Below are positions 7,431 through 15,930 of a stretch of DNA of 64,000 bases, piece after piece. The number at the start of each line of letters is the position of its first letter. The stretch's first letter is position 1. Origin of the DNA: Xanthomonas nasturtii (GTDB taxonomy: Bacteria > Pseudomonadota > Gammaproteobacteria > Xanthomonadales > Xanthomonadaceae); NCBI RefSeq assembly GCF_001660815.1, contig NZ_LYMI01000020.1:1-64000 (forward strand), written 5' to 3'. The position numbers and the translations under genes were made by a program. The notes beneath the pieces were generated by a model that saw nothing but the letters and a program-made list of their open reading frames with translations, did not search any database and had not been told where the DNA came from.

Positions 7431-8996
7431 TCAGGCAGTACGGTAATTGTCGACCATGCGATACCCGCGCGCGTACAGGCCGAAGGCCAGGGCCGCCAGG
7501 AATGCAAACGCCGCGAAGAAAAACATCAGGAATGCCGCTTCGCTGAGCCCAGTATCGGCGATATGCGCGGTCACCGTCGCGTTGCGCACCGCCACGTTCG
7601 ACAACAGCACCCATAGATTGCCGACCGTGGTGGTGAGGTACCAGAAACTCATCACCACCCCCTTCATCGACGGCGGCGCCTGGCTGTAGGCGAACTCGAT
7701 GCCGGTGGCCGAGACCAGCACCTCGCCGAAGGTCAGCAGCGCATATGGCAGGATCTGCCAGGCGATGTGCATCGGCTCGCCACCGTCCATGACCATCTGG
7801 ATCGCACCCACCGCAATCCAGGCCACGCCGCTGAAGGCGATGCCGCTGGTCATGCGGCGCAAGGGTGTGGGCTCCCAGCCGCCACGGCGTAGCAGCGGAT
7901 ACAGCACCAGGTTGTTGAAGGGAATCAGCAGCATCACCAGCAGCGGATTGAGCGCCTGCATCTGCGAGGCGGTGAACCAGGCCGGCATGGTCATCTCGCG
8001 CCCCTGCAGCACCCAGGTGGAGGCCTTCTGGTCGAACAAGGAGAAGAACGGCGTCACCAGCGCGAAGATCACCAGCACCCGCAACAACGCACGCACGCCT
8101 TCCACCGCCGCATCCGGATGCGTGCCGCGCGCGCGCTCCAGCTGCCACCAGGTGCCGCCGCCGATACCGGCCAGCAGCAGCACCAGCGCAATGCACAGGC
8201 ACACGACGATGCCCAGTTGCTCGACCAGCGCAAAACCCGCCAGCGCCAGCAGCACCGAGACCACCGCCAGCATCAAGCCGGGACGGCCCTGCCCTGGCGC
8301 ATGCGCCAGCAAGGCCGTGCGCACCACCGCACCGAACCCATGCGGGTCCTTCGGCGGCAGCGGCACCAGCACATAGCGCTTGCGCCCCAGCCAGAACACC
8401 AGCGTGGCCACGAACATCAGGATGCCGGGAATACCGAATGCCCAGGCCGGGCCCAGATTCTTCAGCGCCAGCGGAATCAGCAACGAGGCGAACAGCGAGC
8501 CGAAGTTGATGATCCAGTAGAAGGCGTCGAACACCACCTTGGCCAGGTGCTTGTTGGACTGGTCGAACTGGTCGCCCATGAACGAGGCCACCAGCGGCTT
8601 GATGCCGCCTGCGCCAAGCGCGATCAGGCCTAAACCAAGGAAGAATCCGTCGCGGCTGCCTTCAAACAACGCAAGACACGCGTGCCCGGCGCAATACACC
8701 AGGCTGAACCACAGGATGGTGTTGTACTTGCCGAAAAAACGGTCCGCCAGCCAACCGCCCAGCAGCGGGAAGAAATACACCCCGATCATGAAGCTGTGCA
8801 GGATGTGCTTGGCTTCGGCTTCGCGCCCCGGCCCGCTGATTTCCTGCAGCAACAGCGAGGTGATCAGGAACTGCACCAGGATGTTGCGCATGCCGTAGAA
8901 GCTGAAACGCTCGCAGGCCTCGTTGCCGATGATGAAAGGAATCTGGCGCGGCAGCCGCGCGCCGGCAGAAGCGCCCGGCAAGGTGGAGGTGGTCAA
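7431..8996 (-). CDS. POT/PTR-family proton-coupled oligopeptide transporter
   Basis: This protein of about 521 residues has 12-14 membrane helices and imports di- and tripeptides with protons. The POT signature ERFSFYGMRNIL is near the N-terminus. A GGWLADRFFGKYNTI loop follows, then GLGLIALGAGGIKP. The reading frame continues to 9173, but the extra N-terminal residues look like shadow coding. I place the start at a TTG (8996) shortly before TTSTLPGASAG; this start is uncertain. It is followed at 7 bp by the rhomboid gene. Exported dipeptidase and carboxypeptidase genes nearby fit a peptide-scavenging theme. Confidence 0.85.
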   Translation of the reverse strand: MTTSTLPGASAGARLPRQIPFIIGNEACERFSFYGMRNILVQFLITSLLLQEISGPGREAEAKHILHSFMIGVYFFPLLGGWLADRFFGKYNTILWFSLVYCAGHACLALFEGSRDGFFLGLGLIALGAGGIKPLVASFMGDQFDQSNKHLAKVVFDAFYWIINFGSLFASLLIPLALKNLGPAWAFGIPGILMFVATLVFWLGRKRYVLVPLPPKDPHGFGAVVRTALLAHAPGQGRPGLMLAVVSVLLALAGFALVEQLGIVVCLCIALVLLLAGIGGGTWWQLERARGTHPDAAVEGVRALLRVLVIFALVTPFFSLFDQKASTWVLQGREMTMPAWFTASQMQALNPLLVMLLIPFNNLVLYPLLRRGGWEPTPLRRMTSGIAFSGVAWIAVGAIQMVMDGGEPMHIAWQILPYALLTFGEVLVSATGIEFAYSQAPPSMKGVVMSFWYLTTTVGNLWVLLSNVAVRNATVTAHIADTGLSEAAFLMFFFAAFAFLAALAFGLYARGYRMVDNYRTA

Positions 8997-9347
8997 AGGC
9001 AATCCGGGCGTGCTGAAAACAGGCCCTATCGTACCGGCGTGTACCCGCTGGCCGCCATCGCCGGCCCGGGCCGCCGCGCGTGAAGGTGAGCGGACGCGGC
9101 AGGCAGCCGTCACCCACGGTGGGCGATGCCATACGCTTGCCTGGGACGTCGATAGCACCAGGCTTGCGCGCAACGCGCATGACCTGCGCCCGTTTCTTAC
9201 CGCTCATTGCGGCGATGGGTATCCTGCCGCGTCCAGTTGACCCTCGCGTGCGGCACGCAGCGCAGTGAGACCATGACGCAGTGCAGATTGGCCTTGTGCG
9301 CTGGCTCGGCTACATTGCAAACGTTTCCTGGAACACTGGACTGCTGG
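8997..9347. other. Divergent intergenic region, 351 bp
   Basis: This spans the start of the peptide transporter (leftward) and the M14 peptidase gene (rightward). A promoter-like TTGGCC-17 bp-TACATT (9288-9316) faces right. No convincing gene is present; the ORFs here show neither family features nor ribosome sites. Confidence 0.5.
9288..9316 (+). promoter_or_regulatory. Sigma-70-like promoter for the M14 peptidase gene
   Basis: TTGGCC (9288-9293) and TACATT (9311-9316) are separated by 17 bp and lie about 32 bp before the ATG at 9348. Confidence 0.4.
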
Positions 9348-11117
9348 ATGCCCCGCTTCACCCGCCTGGCCGTGAGCCTGTTGCTGCTGACTTCCACCCC
9401 TGCCGCCCTGGCTGCCACCCCGCTCACCACCCAGGCGGAGCGCAGCGGTTTCGTGCAGACCGGACGCTACGATGAAGTCATTGCGCTATGCGATGCGTTT
9501 GCGCAGCGCTACCCGCAGGCGGTGCGCTGCATCCAGTTCGGCACCACGCCGGAAGGCCGGCCGATGAAGGCCTTGGTCGCCTCCACCAGTGGCGCGCTCG
9601 ACGCGCCATCGGCTGCGCAGCGCAAGCTGCCGGTGGTGTTGATCCAGGGCGGCATCCACGCCGGCGAGATCGATGGCAAGGACGCGGGTTTCCTGGCATT
9701 GCGCGAGCTGCTGGACGGCAAGGCCGGCAAAGGCGTGCTCGACAAGCTGGTGTGGGTGTTCGTGCCGGTGTTCAACGTGGACGGGCATGAGCGCTTCGGC
9801 GCCTGGAATCGCCCCAACCAGCGCGGCCCCGAGCAGATGGGCTGGCGCACCACCGCGCAGAACCTCAACCTCAACCGCGATTACGTCAAGGCCGACGCGC
9901 CCGAGATGCAGGCGATGCTGCGCCTGGTGCAGCAGTGGGATCCGCTGATGGTTGTGGACCTGCACGTCACCGATGGCGCCAAGTTCGAGCACGATGTGTC
10001 GGTGCAGGTGGAGCCGGTGCATGCCGGCGATGCGACCTTGCAGCGCGACGGCACGCGCTGGCGCGACGCGGTGCTTGCGGATCTGAAAAAACAGGGCTCG
10101 CTGCCGCTGCCCTACTACCCGTCATTCGTGCACGAAGACGACCCTGCCTCCGGCTTTGCCGACGATGTCTCGCCGCCACGCTTCTCGCACGGCTATTTTC
10201 TGCTGCGCAACCGCTTCGGCATGCTGGTGGAAACGCATTCGTGGAAGGACTACCCCACGCGCGTGCGGGTGACCCGCAATGCCATCGTGTCGGTGCTGCA
10301 GCAAAGCGCACGCAATGGCGCGCAGTGGCGCGCCGATGCACTGGCTGCCGATCAACGCGCCACGCAGCTGGCTGGCACATCCGAGCCGTTGAGCTTTGCG
10401 GCCGGCCTGCAGGCGCGCACGGTCGCGTTTCGTGGCTATGCCTATACACGCACGCCGTCGCCGATTTCCGGTGCGTTGATGACGCACTACGACGAGCGCA
10501 CACCGCAAGTCTGGAAGGTGCCGCTGCGCGACCAGATCACGCCCGATGTGGTGGTGGATGCGCCGCGCGGCGGCTATCTGGTGCCGGCCGCGCAAGCGGC
10601 TCTGGTAGGCGAAAAACTGCGCCTGCACGGCATCGATTTCCAGACCATCGGCAGTGCGGCGGAGCGCCCGGTGCAAACCTTCCGCGCCGACAAGGCCAGC
10701 GCTGCTGCGCGTTCCAACGAAGGCCATCAGACCCTGCAGGTCAGTGGGCAGTGGCGCGATGAAACCCGCGCCGTGCCGGCCGGCTCGCTGTTCGTGCCGA
10801 TCGCCCAACCCAAGGCGCGCCTGGTGATGGCGATGCTGGAACCGCAGGCGCCGGATTCGCTGCTGCAGTGGGGCTTTTTCAACACCGCATTCGAGCGCAA
10901 GGAATACATGGAAGCCTATGTCGCCGAAGAGGTGGCGCGCGACATGCTCGCCAACGATGCCACATTGAAGGCGCAATTCGAACAGCGCATCGCCAGCGAC
11001 CCGGACTTTGCCAAGGACCCGCAGGCACGGCTGGAATTTTTCGCCAGGCGTCATTCGTCGTGGGATGAGCGCTACCAGCTCTACCCGGTCCTGCGCACCG
11101 CGCAGACCGGCTTCTAA
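9348..11117 (+). CDS. Exported M14-family zinc carboxypeptidase
   Basis: This 589-residue protein has a clear signal peptide (RLAVSLLLLTSTPAALAA). Its M14 zinc site is formed by His104 and Glu107 in GGIHAGEIDG plus His206 in VVDLHVTDG. NLNLNRD (172-178) supplies the Arg/Asn substrate-binding pair. The zinc domain occupies about residues 30-330. The C-terminal 250 residues are an accessory region seen in the large bacterial M14 subfamily. It probably trims peptides or cell-wall peptides in the periplasm or outside. ATG 9348 was chosen because the signal peptide starts there; the longer frame from 9207 is unlikely. Confidence 0.88.
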   Translation: MPRFTRLAVSLLLLTSTPAALAATPLTTQAERSGFVQTGRYDEVIALCDAFAQRYPQAVRCIQFGTTPEGRPMKALVASTSGALDAPSAAQRKLPVVLIQGGIHAGEIDGKDAGFLALRELLDGKAGKGVLDKLVWVFVPVFNVDGHERFGAWNRPNQRGPEQMGWRTTAQNLNLNRDYVKADAPEMQAMLRLVQQWDPLMVVDLHVTDGAKFEHDVSVQVEPVHAGDATLQRDGTRWRDAVLADLKKQGSLPLPYYPSFVHEDDPASGFADDVSPPRFSHGYFLLRNRFGMLVETHSWKDYPTRVRVTRNAIVSVLQQSARNGAQWRADALAADQRATQLAGTSEPLSFAAGLQARTVAFRGYAYTRTPSPISGALMTHYDERTPQVWKVPLRDQITPDVVVDAPRGGYLVPAAQAALVGEKLRLHGIDFQTIGSAAERPVQTFRADKASAAARSNEGHQTLQVSGQWRDETRAVPAGSLFVPIAQPKARLVMAMLEPQAPDSLLQWGFFNTAFERKEYMEAYVAEEVARDMLANDATLKAQFEQRIASDPDFAKDPQARLEFFARRHSSWDERYQLYPVLRTAQTGF

Positions 11118-11225
11118 CCGCCACGCCGATTCCGGCAGGCGGCAGCGCGGTATAGCCGCGTCCACCCGATTCGGGCACTTCGGTGCCCCCAAGTTCGTTA
11201 CGACCCAGCACTACAAGGACACACC

Positions 11226-13487
11226 GTGCCACAGCTCGATATGAAAACGTTTACACACCGTCAGAGTCGCCCGCGCCCCCTGGTGCTGGCGGTCGTCATG
11301 GGCCTGGGCATCGCCCTGGCCGCACCACTGGCAATCGCGCAAGGCGCGCCGTCTTCGCAGCCCTGGATGGACACCGCATTGACGGCGGACCAGCGCGCCG
11401 ACCGCCTGCTGGCGCAAATGACCGACGACGAAAAATTCCAGATGCTGCGCAGCTATTTCGGCCTGGGTACCGACAAGATTCCCAAGCCGGAAGGCGCGCT
11501 GGGTTCTGCCGGTTACGTGCCCGGCGTTCCGCGCCTGGGCATCCCCGCGCAGCAGTTGGCCGATGCCGGCGTGGGCGTGACCAATCCCGGCGGCATCCGC
11601 AAGGGCGACTTCGCCACCGCGATGCCATCGGGCCCGTCCACGGCATCGAGCTGGAACCCGCAGTTGGCGTACGCCGGTGGCAAGACCATGGGCCGCGAAT
11701 CCTGGCAGCAGGGCTTCAACGTGCTGCTGGCCGGCAGCGTCAACCTGCAGCGCGACCCGCGTAACGGCCGCAATTTCGAATATGCCGGCGAAGACCCGCT
11801 GCTGGCCGGCACCATGGTCGGCGAGTCGATCCGCGGCGTGCAGAGCGAGCATGTGCTGTCGACGATGAAGCACTACGCGCTCAACGACATGGAAACGCGG
11901 CGCAACTTCCATAGCGCCGACATCGGCGAGCAGGCGATGCACGAATCGGACCTGCTGGCCTTCGGGATCGCGCTGAAGATCGGCGACCCGGCCTCGGTGA
12001 TGTGTTCGTACAACAAGATCAACGGCATCTACGGCTGCGAGCACGATTACCTGCTCAACCAGGTGCTCAAGCAGGAATGGAACTACCCCGGTTACGTGAT
12101 GTCCGATTGGGGCGGCGTGCATAGCGGCTCCAAGGCCGCGCTGGCCGGGTTGGATCAACAATCGGCTGGCGAAGTGTTCGACGCGGCGGTGTTCTTCGAT
12201 GCGCCGTTGCGCATGGCGGTGTCGGCCGGCGTGGTGCCGCGCACGCGTTTCGACGACATGGTCAAGCGCGTGTTGCGCAGCCTGTTCGCGCACGGCGCCT
12301 TCGATCACCCGACCCAGCGCCAGCCGATCGATGGCAAGGCCGGTCTCTTGGCTGCGCAGCATGTGGCCGAAGAAGGCAGCGTGCTGCTGCGTAACGAGCA
12401 GGCCACCTTGCCGTTGTCCAAGGACCTGCGCCGCATCGCGGTGATCGGTGGCTATGCCGACAAGGGCGTGATGTCCGGCGGCGGTTCCTCGCGCGTGGAC
12501 TACACCATCAACGGCGGCAATGCAGTGCCCGGACTCACCCCGACCACCTGGCCGGGCCCGGTCATCATCCACCCGTCCTCGCCGTTGCAGGCGCTGCGCG
12601 CCGCGTTGCCGAACGTGCAGATCGATTACGTGGACGGCAAGGACCGCAATGCGGCCGCACGCGCGGCCAAGGCTGCCGATGTGGCGATCGTGTTCGCCAC
12701 CCAGTGGGCCGCCGAATCGGTGGACCTGCCGGACATGCGCTTGCCCGACAACCAGGACGCCTTGATCGAAGCGGTGGCCAAGGCCAACCCCAAGACCACC
12801 GTGGTGCTGGAAACCAACGGGCCGGTGCGCATGCCGTGGGACGAGCGCGTGCCGGCGGTGTTGCAGGCGTGGTATCCGGGCATCGGTGGCGGCGAGGCGA
12901 TCGCCAACCTGCTGACCGGCAAGGTCAATCCCTCCGGCCATCTGCCGGTGACCTGGCCGGTGGACGAATCGCAGCTGCCGCGCCCCTCGATTCCGGGCCT
13001 GGGCTTCAAGCCGGCCAAGCCGGGCGAAGACAGCATCGATTACGCCATCGAAGGCGCCAACGTCGGCTACAAGTGGTTCGCCGCGCGCAAGCTGACCCCG
13101 CGCTATCCGTTCGGCCACGGCCTGTCGTACACCCAGTTCCGCATGGGCGGGCTGCGTGTGGACGCCAACGGCAGCCAGCTCACCGCCAGCTTCGAAGTGG
13201 AGAACATCGGCCCGCGCGAAGGCGCCGCGGTGCCGCAGCTCTACGTCACCCTGCCCGACGGCCATGCCACCCCGCTGCGCCTGATCGGCTGGCAGAAGCT
13301 CACGCTCAAGCCGGGCGAAAAGCGCAGCGTGCAGGTGGTCGCCGAGCCCAAGACGCTGGCCGACTTCGATGCCAAGGCACGTCACTGGACGATTGCGGCC
13401 GGCACCTATCGCGTGCAACTGGCGCGCTCGGCGAGCGAACCGGTGCAGAGTGCGGAGGTCACGTTGCAGGCCGCGCAGCTGCCGTAA
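11226..13487 (+). CDS. Exported GH3 beta-glucosidase
   Basis: This 753-residue glycoside hydrolase of family 3 probably removes terminal beta-linked glucose from plant-derived oligosaccharides. Residues 1-40 form a signal peptide. The (beta/alpha)8 domain carries KHY (215-217) and the nucleophile Asp294 in VMSDWGG. The second alpha/beta-sandwich domain (about 350-600) and a C-terminal fibronectin-III-like domain follow (YPFGHGLSYTQF, then IGPREGAAVPQLYV). The GTG start at 11226 has a good AAGGA site 6 bp upstream; ATG 11241 is an alternative. Such secreted hydrolases are common in plant-associated xanthomonads. Confidence 0.92.
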   Translation: MPQLDMKTFTHRQSRPRPLVLAVVMGLGIALAAPLAIAQGAPSSQPWMDTALTADQRADRLLAQMTDDEKFQMLRSYFGLGTDKIPKPEGALGSAGYVPGVPRLGIPAQQLADAGVGVTNPGGIRKGDFATAMPSGPSTASSWNPQLAYAGGKTMGRESWQQGFNVLLAGSVNLQRDPRNGRNFEYAGEDPLLAGTMVGESIRGVQSEHVLSTMKHYALNDMETRRNFHSADIGEQAMHESDLLAFGIALKIGDPASVMCSYNKINGIYGCEHDYLLNQVLKQEWNYPGYVMSDWGGVHSGSKAALAGLDQQSAGEVFDAAVFFDAPLRMAVSAGVVPRTRFDDMVKRVLRSLFAHGAFDHPTQRQPIDGKAGLLAAQHVAEEGSVLLRNEQATLPLSKDLRRIAVIGGYADKGVMSGGGSSRVDYTINGGNAVPGLTPTTWPGPVIIHPSSPLQALRAALPNVQIDYVDGKDRNAAARAAKAADVAIVFATQWAAESVDLPDMRLPDNQDALIEAVAKANPKTTVVLETNGPVRMPWDERVPAVLQAWYPGIGGGEAIANLLTGKVNPSGHLPVTWPVDESQLPRPSIPGLGFKPAKPGEDSIDYAIEGANVGYKWFAARKLTPRYPFGHGLSYTQFRMGGLRVDANGSQLTASFEVENIGPREGAAVPQLYVTLPDGHATPLRLIGWQKLTLKPGEKRSVQVVAEPKTLADFDAKARHWTIAAGTYRVQLARSASEPVQSAEVTLQAAQLP

Positions 13488-13584
13488 GCGCACGGGGCGC
13501 ACGCACCGATGCATGCGTGCGCCACCGCCGGTTGGTTCGTTTGCCGAGCGGCGCACCTCGCAATGAAAAAATGCGCCGGATGCG

Positions 13585-13613
13585 TTGACAGCCACGCGCG
13601 CAGCTTGCACAAT
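13585..13613 (+). promoter_or_regulatory. Promoter of tRNA-Leu
   Basis: A consensus TTGACA (13585-13590), a 17-bp spacer and CACAAT (13608-13613) lie 15 bp before the tRNA. A GC-rich discriminator (TCGCCCC) follows, typical of stringently controlled stable-RNA promoters. Confidence 0.65.
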
Positions 13614-13627
13614 TCGCCCCCTGAGTC

Positions 13628-13714
13628 GCCCAGGTGGCGGAATTGGTAGACGCACTAGCTTCAGGTGCTAGCGGGGGCAACTTCGTGGAGGTTCGAGTCC
13701 TCTCCTGGGCACCA
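13628..13714 (+). tRNA. tRNA-Leu (anticodon CAG)
   Basis: An 87-nt class II tRNA with encoded CCA. The acceptor arms GCCCAGG and CCTGGGC pair. The anticodon stem CTAGC/GCTAG encloses loop TTCAGGT with anticodon CAG. A long variable arm (GGGGGCAACTTCGT) is typical of tRNA-Leu, and the T-loop GTTCGAGTC is present. It reads CUG, the dominant Leu codon in this GC-rich genome. Confidence 0.97.
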
Positions 13715-13732
13715 CGACTCACGGTAGATCGT

Positions 13733-13760
13733 AAAAAACCTCGCTTCGGCGGGGTTTTTT
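13733..13760 (+). terminator. Rho-independent terminator after tRNA-Leu
   Basis: AAAAAACCTCGC, loop TTCG, then GCGGGGTTTTTT form a stable hairpin with a T-run 19 bp after the tRNA 3' end. It could also act on leftward transcripts. Confidence 0.85.
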
Positions 13761-13902
13761 GCGTTTGGGCGATGTCTTGGACAATAGCCTATCGACATTG
13801 GTGAGCGTGCCGATCGGCAGCGAAGCAGGAATGCGACAACAGCGACGCACCGCCGAACCGCCGAACCGGGCAGTCGAGCTGCTATCACGCCCACAAATCG
13901 GA

Positions 13903-15468
13903 TCATTGTTTCCCAGGGGGCGCGGACATGTTCTTGATGCGCTGCCGGATGGCGCTCGAACGGGTGAGATCCCCGTTTGCCTCATACGCCTCAGCAAGAC
14001 TGTCCAGCGCATTGCTGGACGCCGGAAACAGCAGCACATTGAGTGCGAACACGCGAATCGCCGCATCGGCGCCGAGATTGGACAGAACGGTGTAGCCGGT
14101 CGTGTTGACCACAGCCTCGAGTTGATCGAGGGGGATGCTCCTGTCGGCACGCAGCACATCGGCCAACAGCTGCGTGTCGTGACCGGCAGGCGACTGCAGC
14201 GCAAAGGCAATGAGCTTCTCCGACACGGCTTCGACGGGAAACGTCTGTGGCGCGATGCTGGCCATGATGCTGTCGACCAACACCCGGGACCACACCCCGC
14301 GCGCGCTGCCATTGGTCAGGTAAACGATGGTGTAACTATCGCCATCCAGGGCGTCAGCGTACAGCAGCCGCACCCTTACCCGCGCACCGCCATCATGGCC
14401 GACGTACCGATAGGCACCACTTGCGCCAACCTCCCAGCCGCTGGCAAACCAGCCACGCTGTCCGTTGGGGAGCGGCTGCGGTTGCCAAAGCTGTTGCAGT
14501 GTTGGCTTGCCGACTAACTGTCCATGTCGCATCGCTTCGATGAAGGTCGCCAGATCATCGATGCTGGCGTACAACTCAGCATGCCCGAGGGCGTAATCGG
14601 GCCAGGCGATCTCCGGCTCTTTCTGCAGTTTTCCGTCCTTGCCAACGTAGGCACGGACGACACCATCGACCGGCAATCGGGAGCGCCCGAGAAAGGTATG
14701 CGCCAGCTTCAACGGCTCGAGGATCCGCTCGGAGACGATCTGCGAATACGGCTTGCGGTAATGCGCGTGGAGCAGTTGCGACAGCACCAGATAGTTGGTG
14801 TTGATGTAGCGGGTGCTGCTACCCGGCGAAAACAGCAGTGGTTGGTTGCCAAGCACAGCAAAGACGGCCTGCGCAGTGGCAGGAAACGATGCGTTTGTCT
14901 CAGGCGCGCCGCTCATCTGCGCCTCGGTGAAATATTCTGGCAACCCGGAGGTGTGGTTGAGCAGCTGACGCACGGTGATCTTGTGCCAGCGCTGCGGCAG
15001 ATCTGGCAGGTAGACCCGGGCAGGTCGGTCCAGATCGATTTGCCTGGCCTCGACCAACTGCATGATCAAGGTGCTCACCAACAGCTTGCTCACCGAAAAT
15101 GCAGGAAATATCTGCCCAGGCGTCACCGGCTGCCGGCTGTCCAGATCGGCTTGGCCATCGCTGCCACGAAACAGCAGCCTGCCATTGTGGGCAACGTACA
15201 CAGCCTGCCCCACGATGCCGTAGCGCTGCCGATTGAGCTGCATCTGCTGCGTCAGCTTGTCGCTCAAGTCATCGGCCAAGGCGATCAACGGCAACCATAG
15301 CGACAGAAGGAGCACAGCCTGCAGTAGACGCCCAATGGCCGGCGCTGCATGCGGTAACTCACGATGACGCTGGACCTCTCGATTCAGCGTAAGCCGGCCT
15401 TGGCGCTGCATCGCATCCATGAGGCGGAAGGACCGCGGTAAACCGGTCGTTGAAGGCGTCACTGCCAT
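13903..15468 (-). CDS. Exported serine hydrolase of the beta-lactamase (class C/PBP4*) family
   Basis: This protein of up to 521 residues has an N-terminal hydrophobic signal (LLQAVLLLSLWLPLIALADD, ending near residue 67). The catalytic SVSK tetrad is Ser125-Lys128, the YIN motif is at 221-223, and a HDGG element stands where the third motif is expected. The fold is that of D-Ala-D-Ala carboxypeptidases and esterases, but the substrate cannot be predicted. About 120 C-terminal residues beyond the hydrolase domain are predicted helical. The first 40 residues are basic and unconserved-looking, so translation may start later than 15468. Confidence 0.8.
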   Translation of the reverse strand: MAVTPSTTGLPRSFRLMDAMQRQGRLTLNREVQRHRELPHAAPAIGRLLQAVLLLSLWLPLIALADDLSDKLTQQMQLNRQRYGIVGQAVYVAHNGRLLFRGSDGQADLDSRQPVTPGQIFPAFSVSKLLVSTLIMQLVEARQIDLDRPARVYLPDLPQRWHKITVRQLLNHTSGLPEYFTEAQMSGAPETNASFPATAQAVFAVLGNQPLLFSPGSSTRYINTNYLVLSQLLHAHYRKPYSQIVSERILEPLKLAHTFLGRSRLPVDGVVRAYVGKDGKLQKEPEIAWPDYALGHAELYASIDDLATFIEAMRHGQLVGKPTLQQLWQPQPLPNGQRGWFASGWEVGASGAYRYVGHDGGARVRVRLLYADALDGDSYTIVYLTNGSARGVWSRVLVDSIMASIAPQTFPVEAVSEKLIAFALQSPAGHDTQLLADVLRADRSIPLDQLEAVVNTTGYTVLSNLGADAAIRVFALNVLLFPASSNALDSLAEAYEANGDLTRSSAIRQRIKNMSAPPGKQ

Positions 15469-15930
15469 TGAACTGCTCCCACTTGGAGAGCATCAGTCTA
15501 GAGCGTGCTGACAGGCACAGCGCGATTGTTAGAGCGGCTGACAAACACTAGCGATCGTCCGGCTGGTGGCGAGCGCATCGTTTTTGTAACCGCCTCTTGT
15601 TGGATACAGTCAGAAGCCCAAGTCAGACGCTGAATCGGTCCAGGCCGCAGCGCCCTCACCGCTCTACACGGTTTGCCAGTTGCTTTGAGAAGATCTAAGC
15701 AAACCAACTACGCACACCGACCATCTAGACTGGTCCTTGCCCGCTCACCGTCGCTGGACCTTACGCGGCATGGATGCCGCGTAAGAGCCTACACGGACGT
15801 ACTTGCGGCGTGTCCCGCGATGGTGAGCGGGCAAGGGCCCTGCAGCCAAGTCGCAGATCATCCGCTCTGCAGTAGACCAGCGCGAAGTCGTTTCTTAGCA
15901 GCTTTAGCTACGCCGCCTTGTCACCCGCGC
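15469..15930. other. Intergenic region of 462 bp with an inverted-repeat element
   Basis: No gene is visible between the serine hydrolase and the emrB stop. The left part presumably carries the hydrolase promoter. The right part holds the palindromic element described separately, and no typical terminator with a T-run is seen after emrB. Confidence 0.5.
15732..15838. repeat. Inverted-repeat-bounded 107-bp element
   Basis: Outer arms CCTTGCCCGCTCACC and GGTGAGCGGGCAAGG are exact inverted copies, and the similarity continues a further 8-9 bp inward with one or two mismatches. A second, nested palindrome, TTACGCGGCAtggaTGCCGCGTAA, lies at 15761-15784. Terminal inverted repeats around a non-coding core suggest a MITE- or REP-like element, or a strong structured transcript end for the emr operon. 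Confidence 0.55.

Noticed and set aside
13628..13714. tRNA-Leu as an integration site for a genomic island
   Set aside because: No integrase, no repeat of the tRNA 3' end nearby, and the following genes are ordinary.
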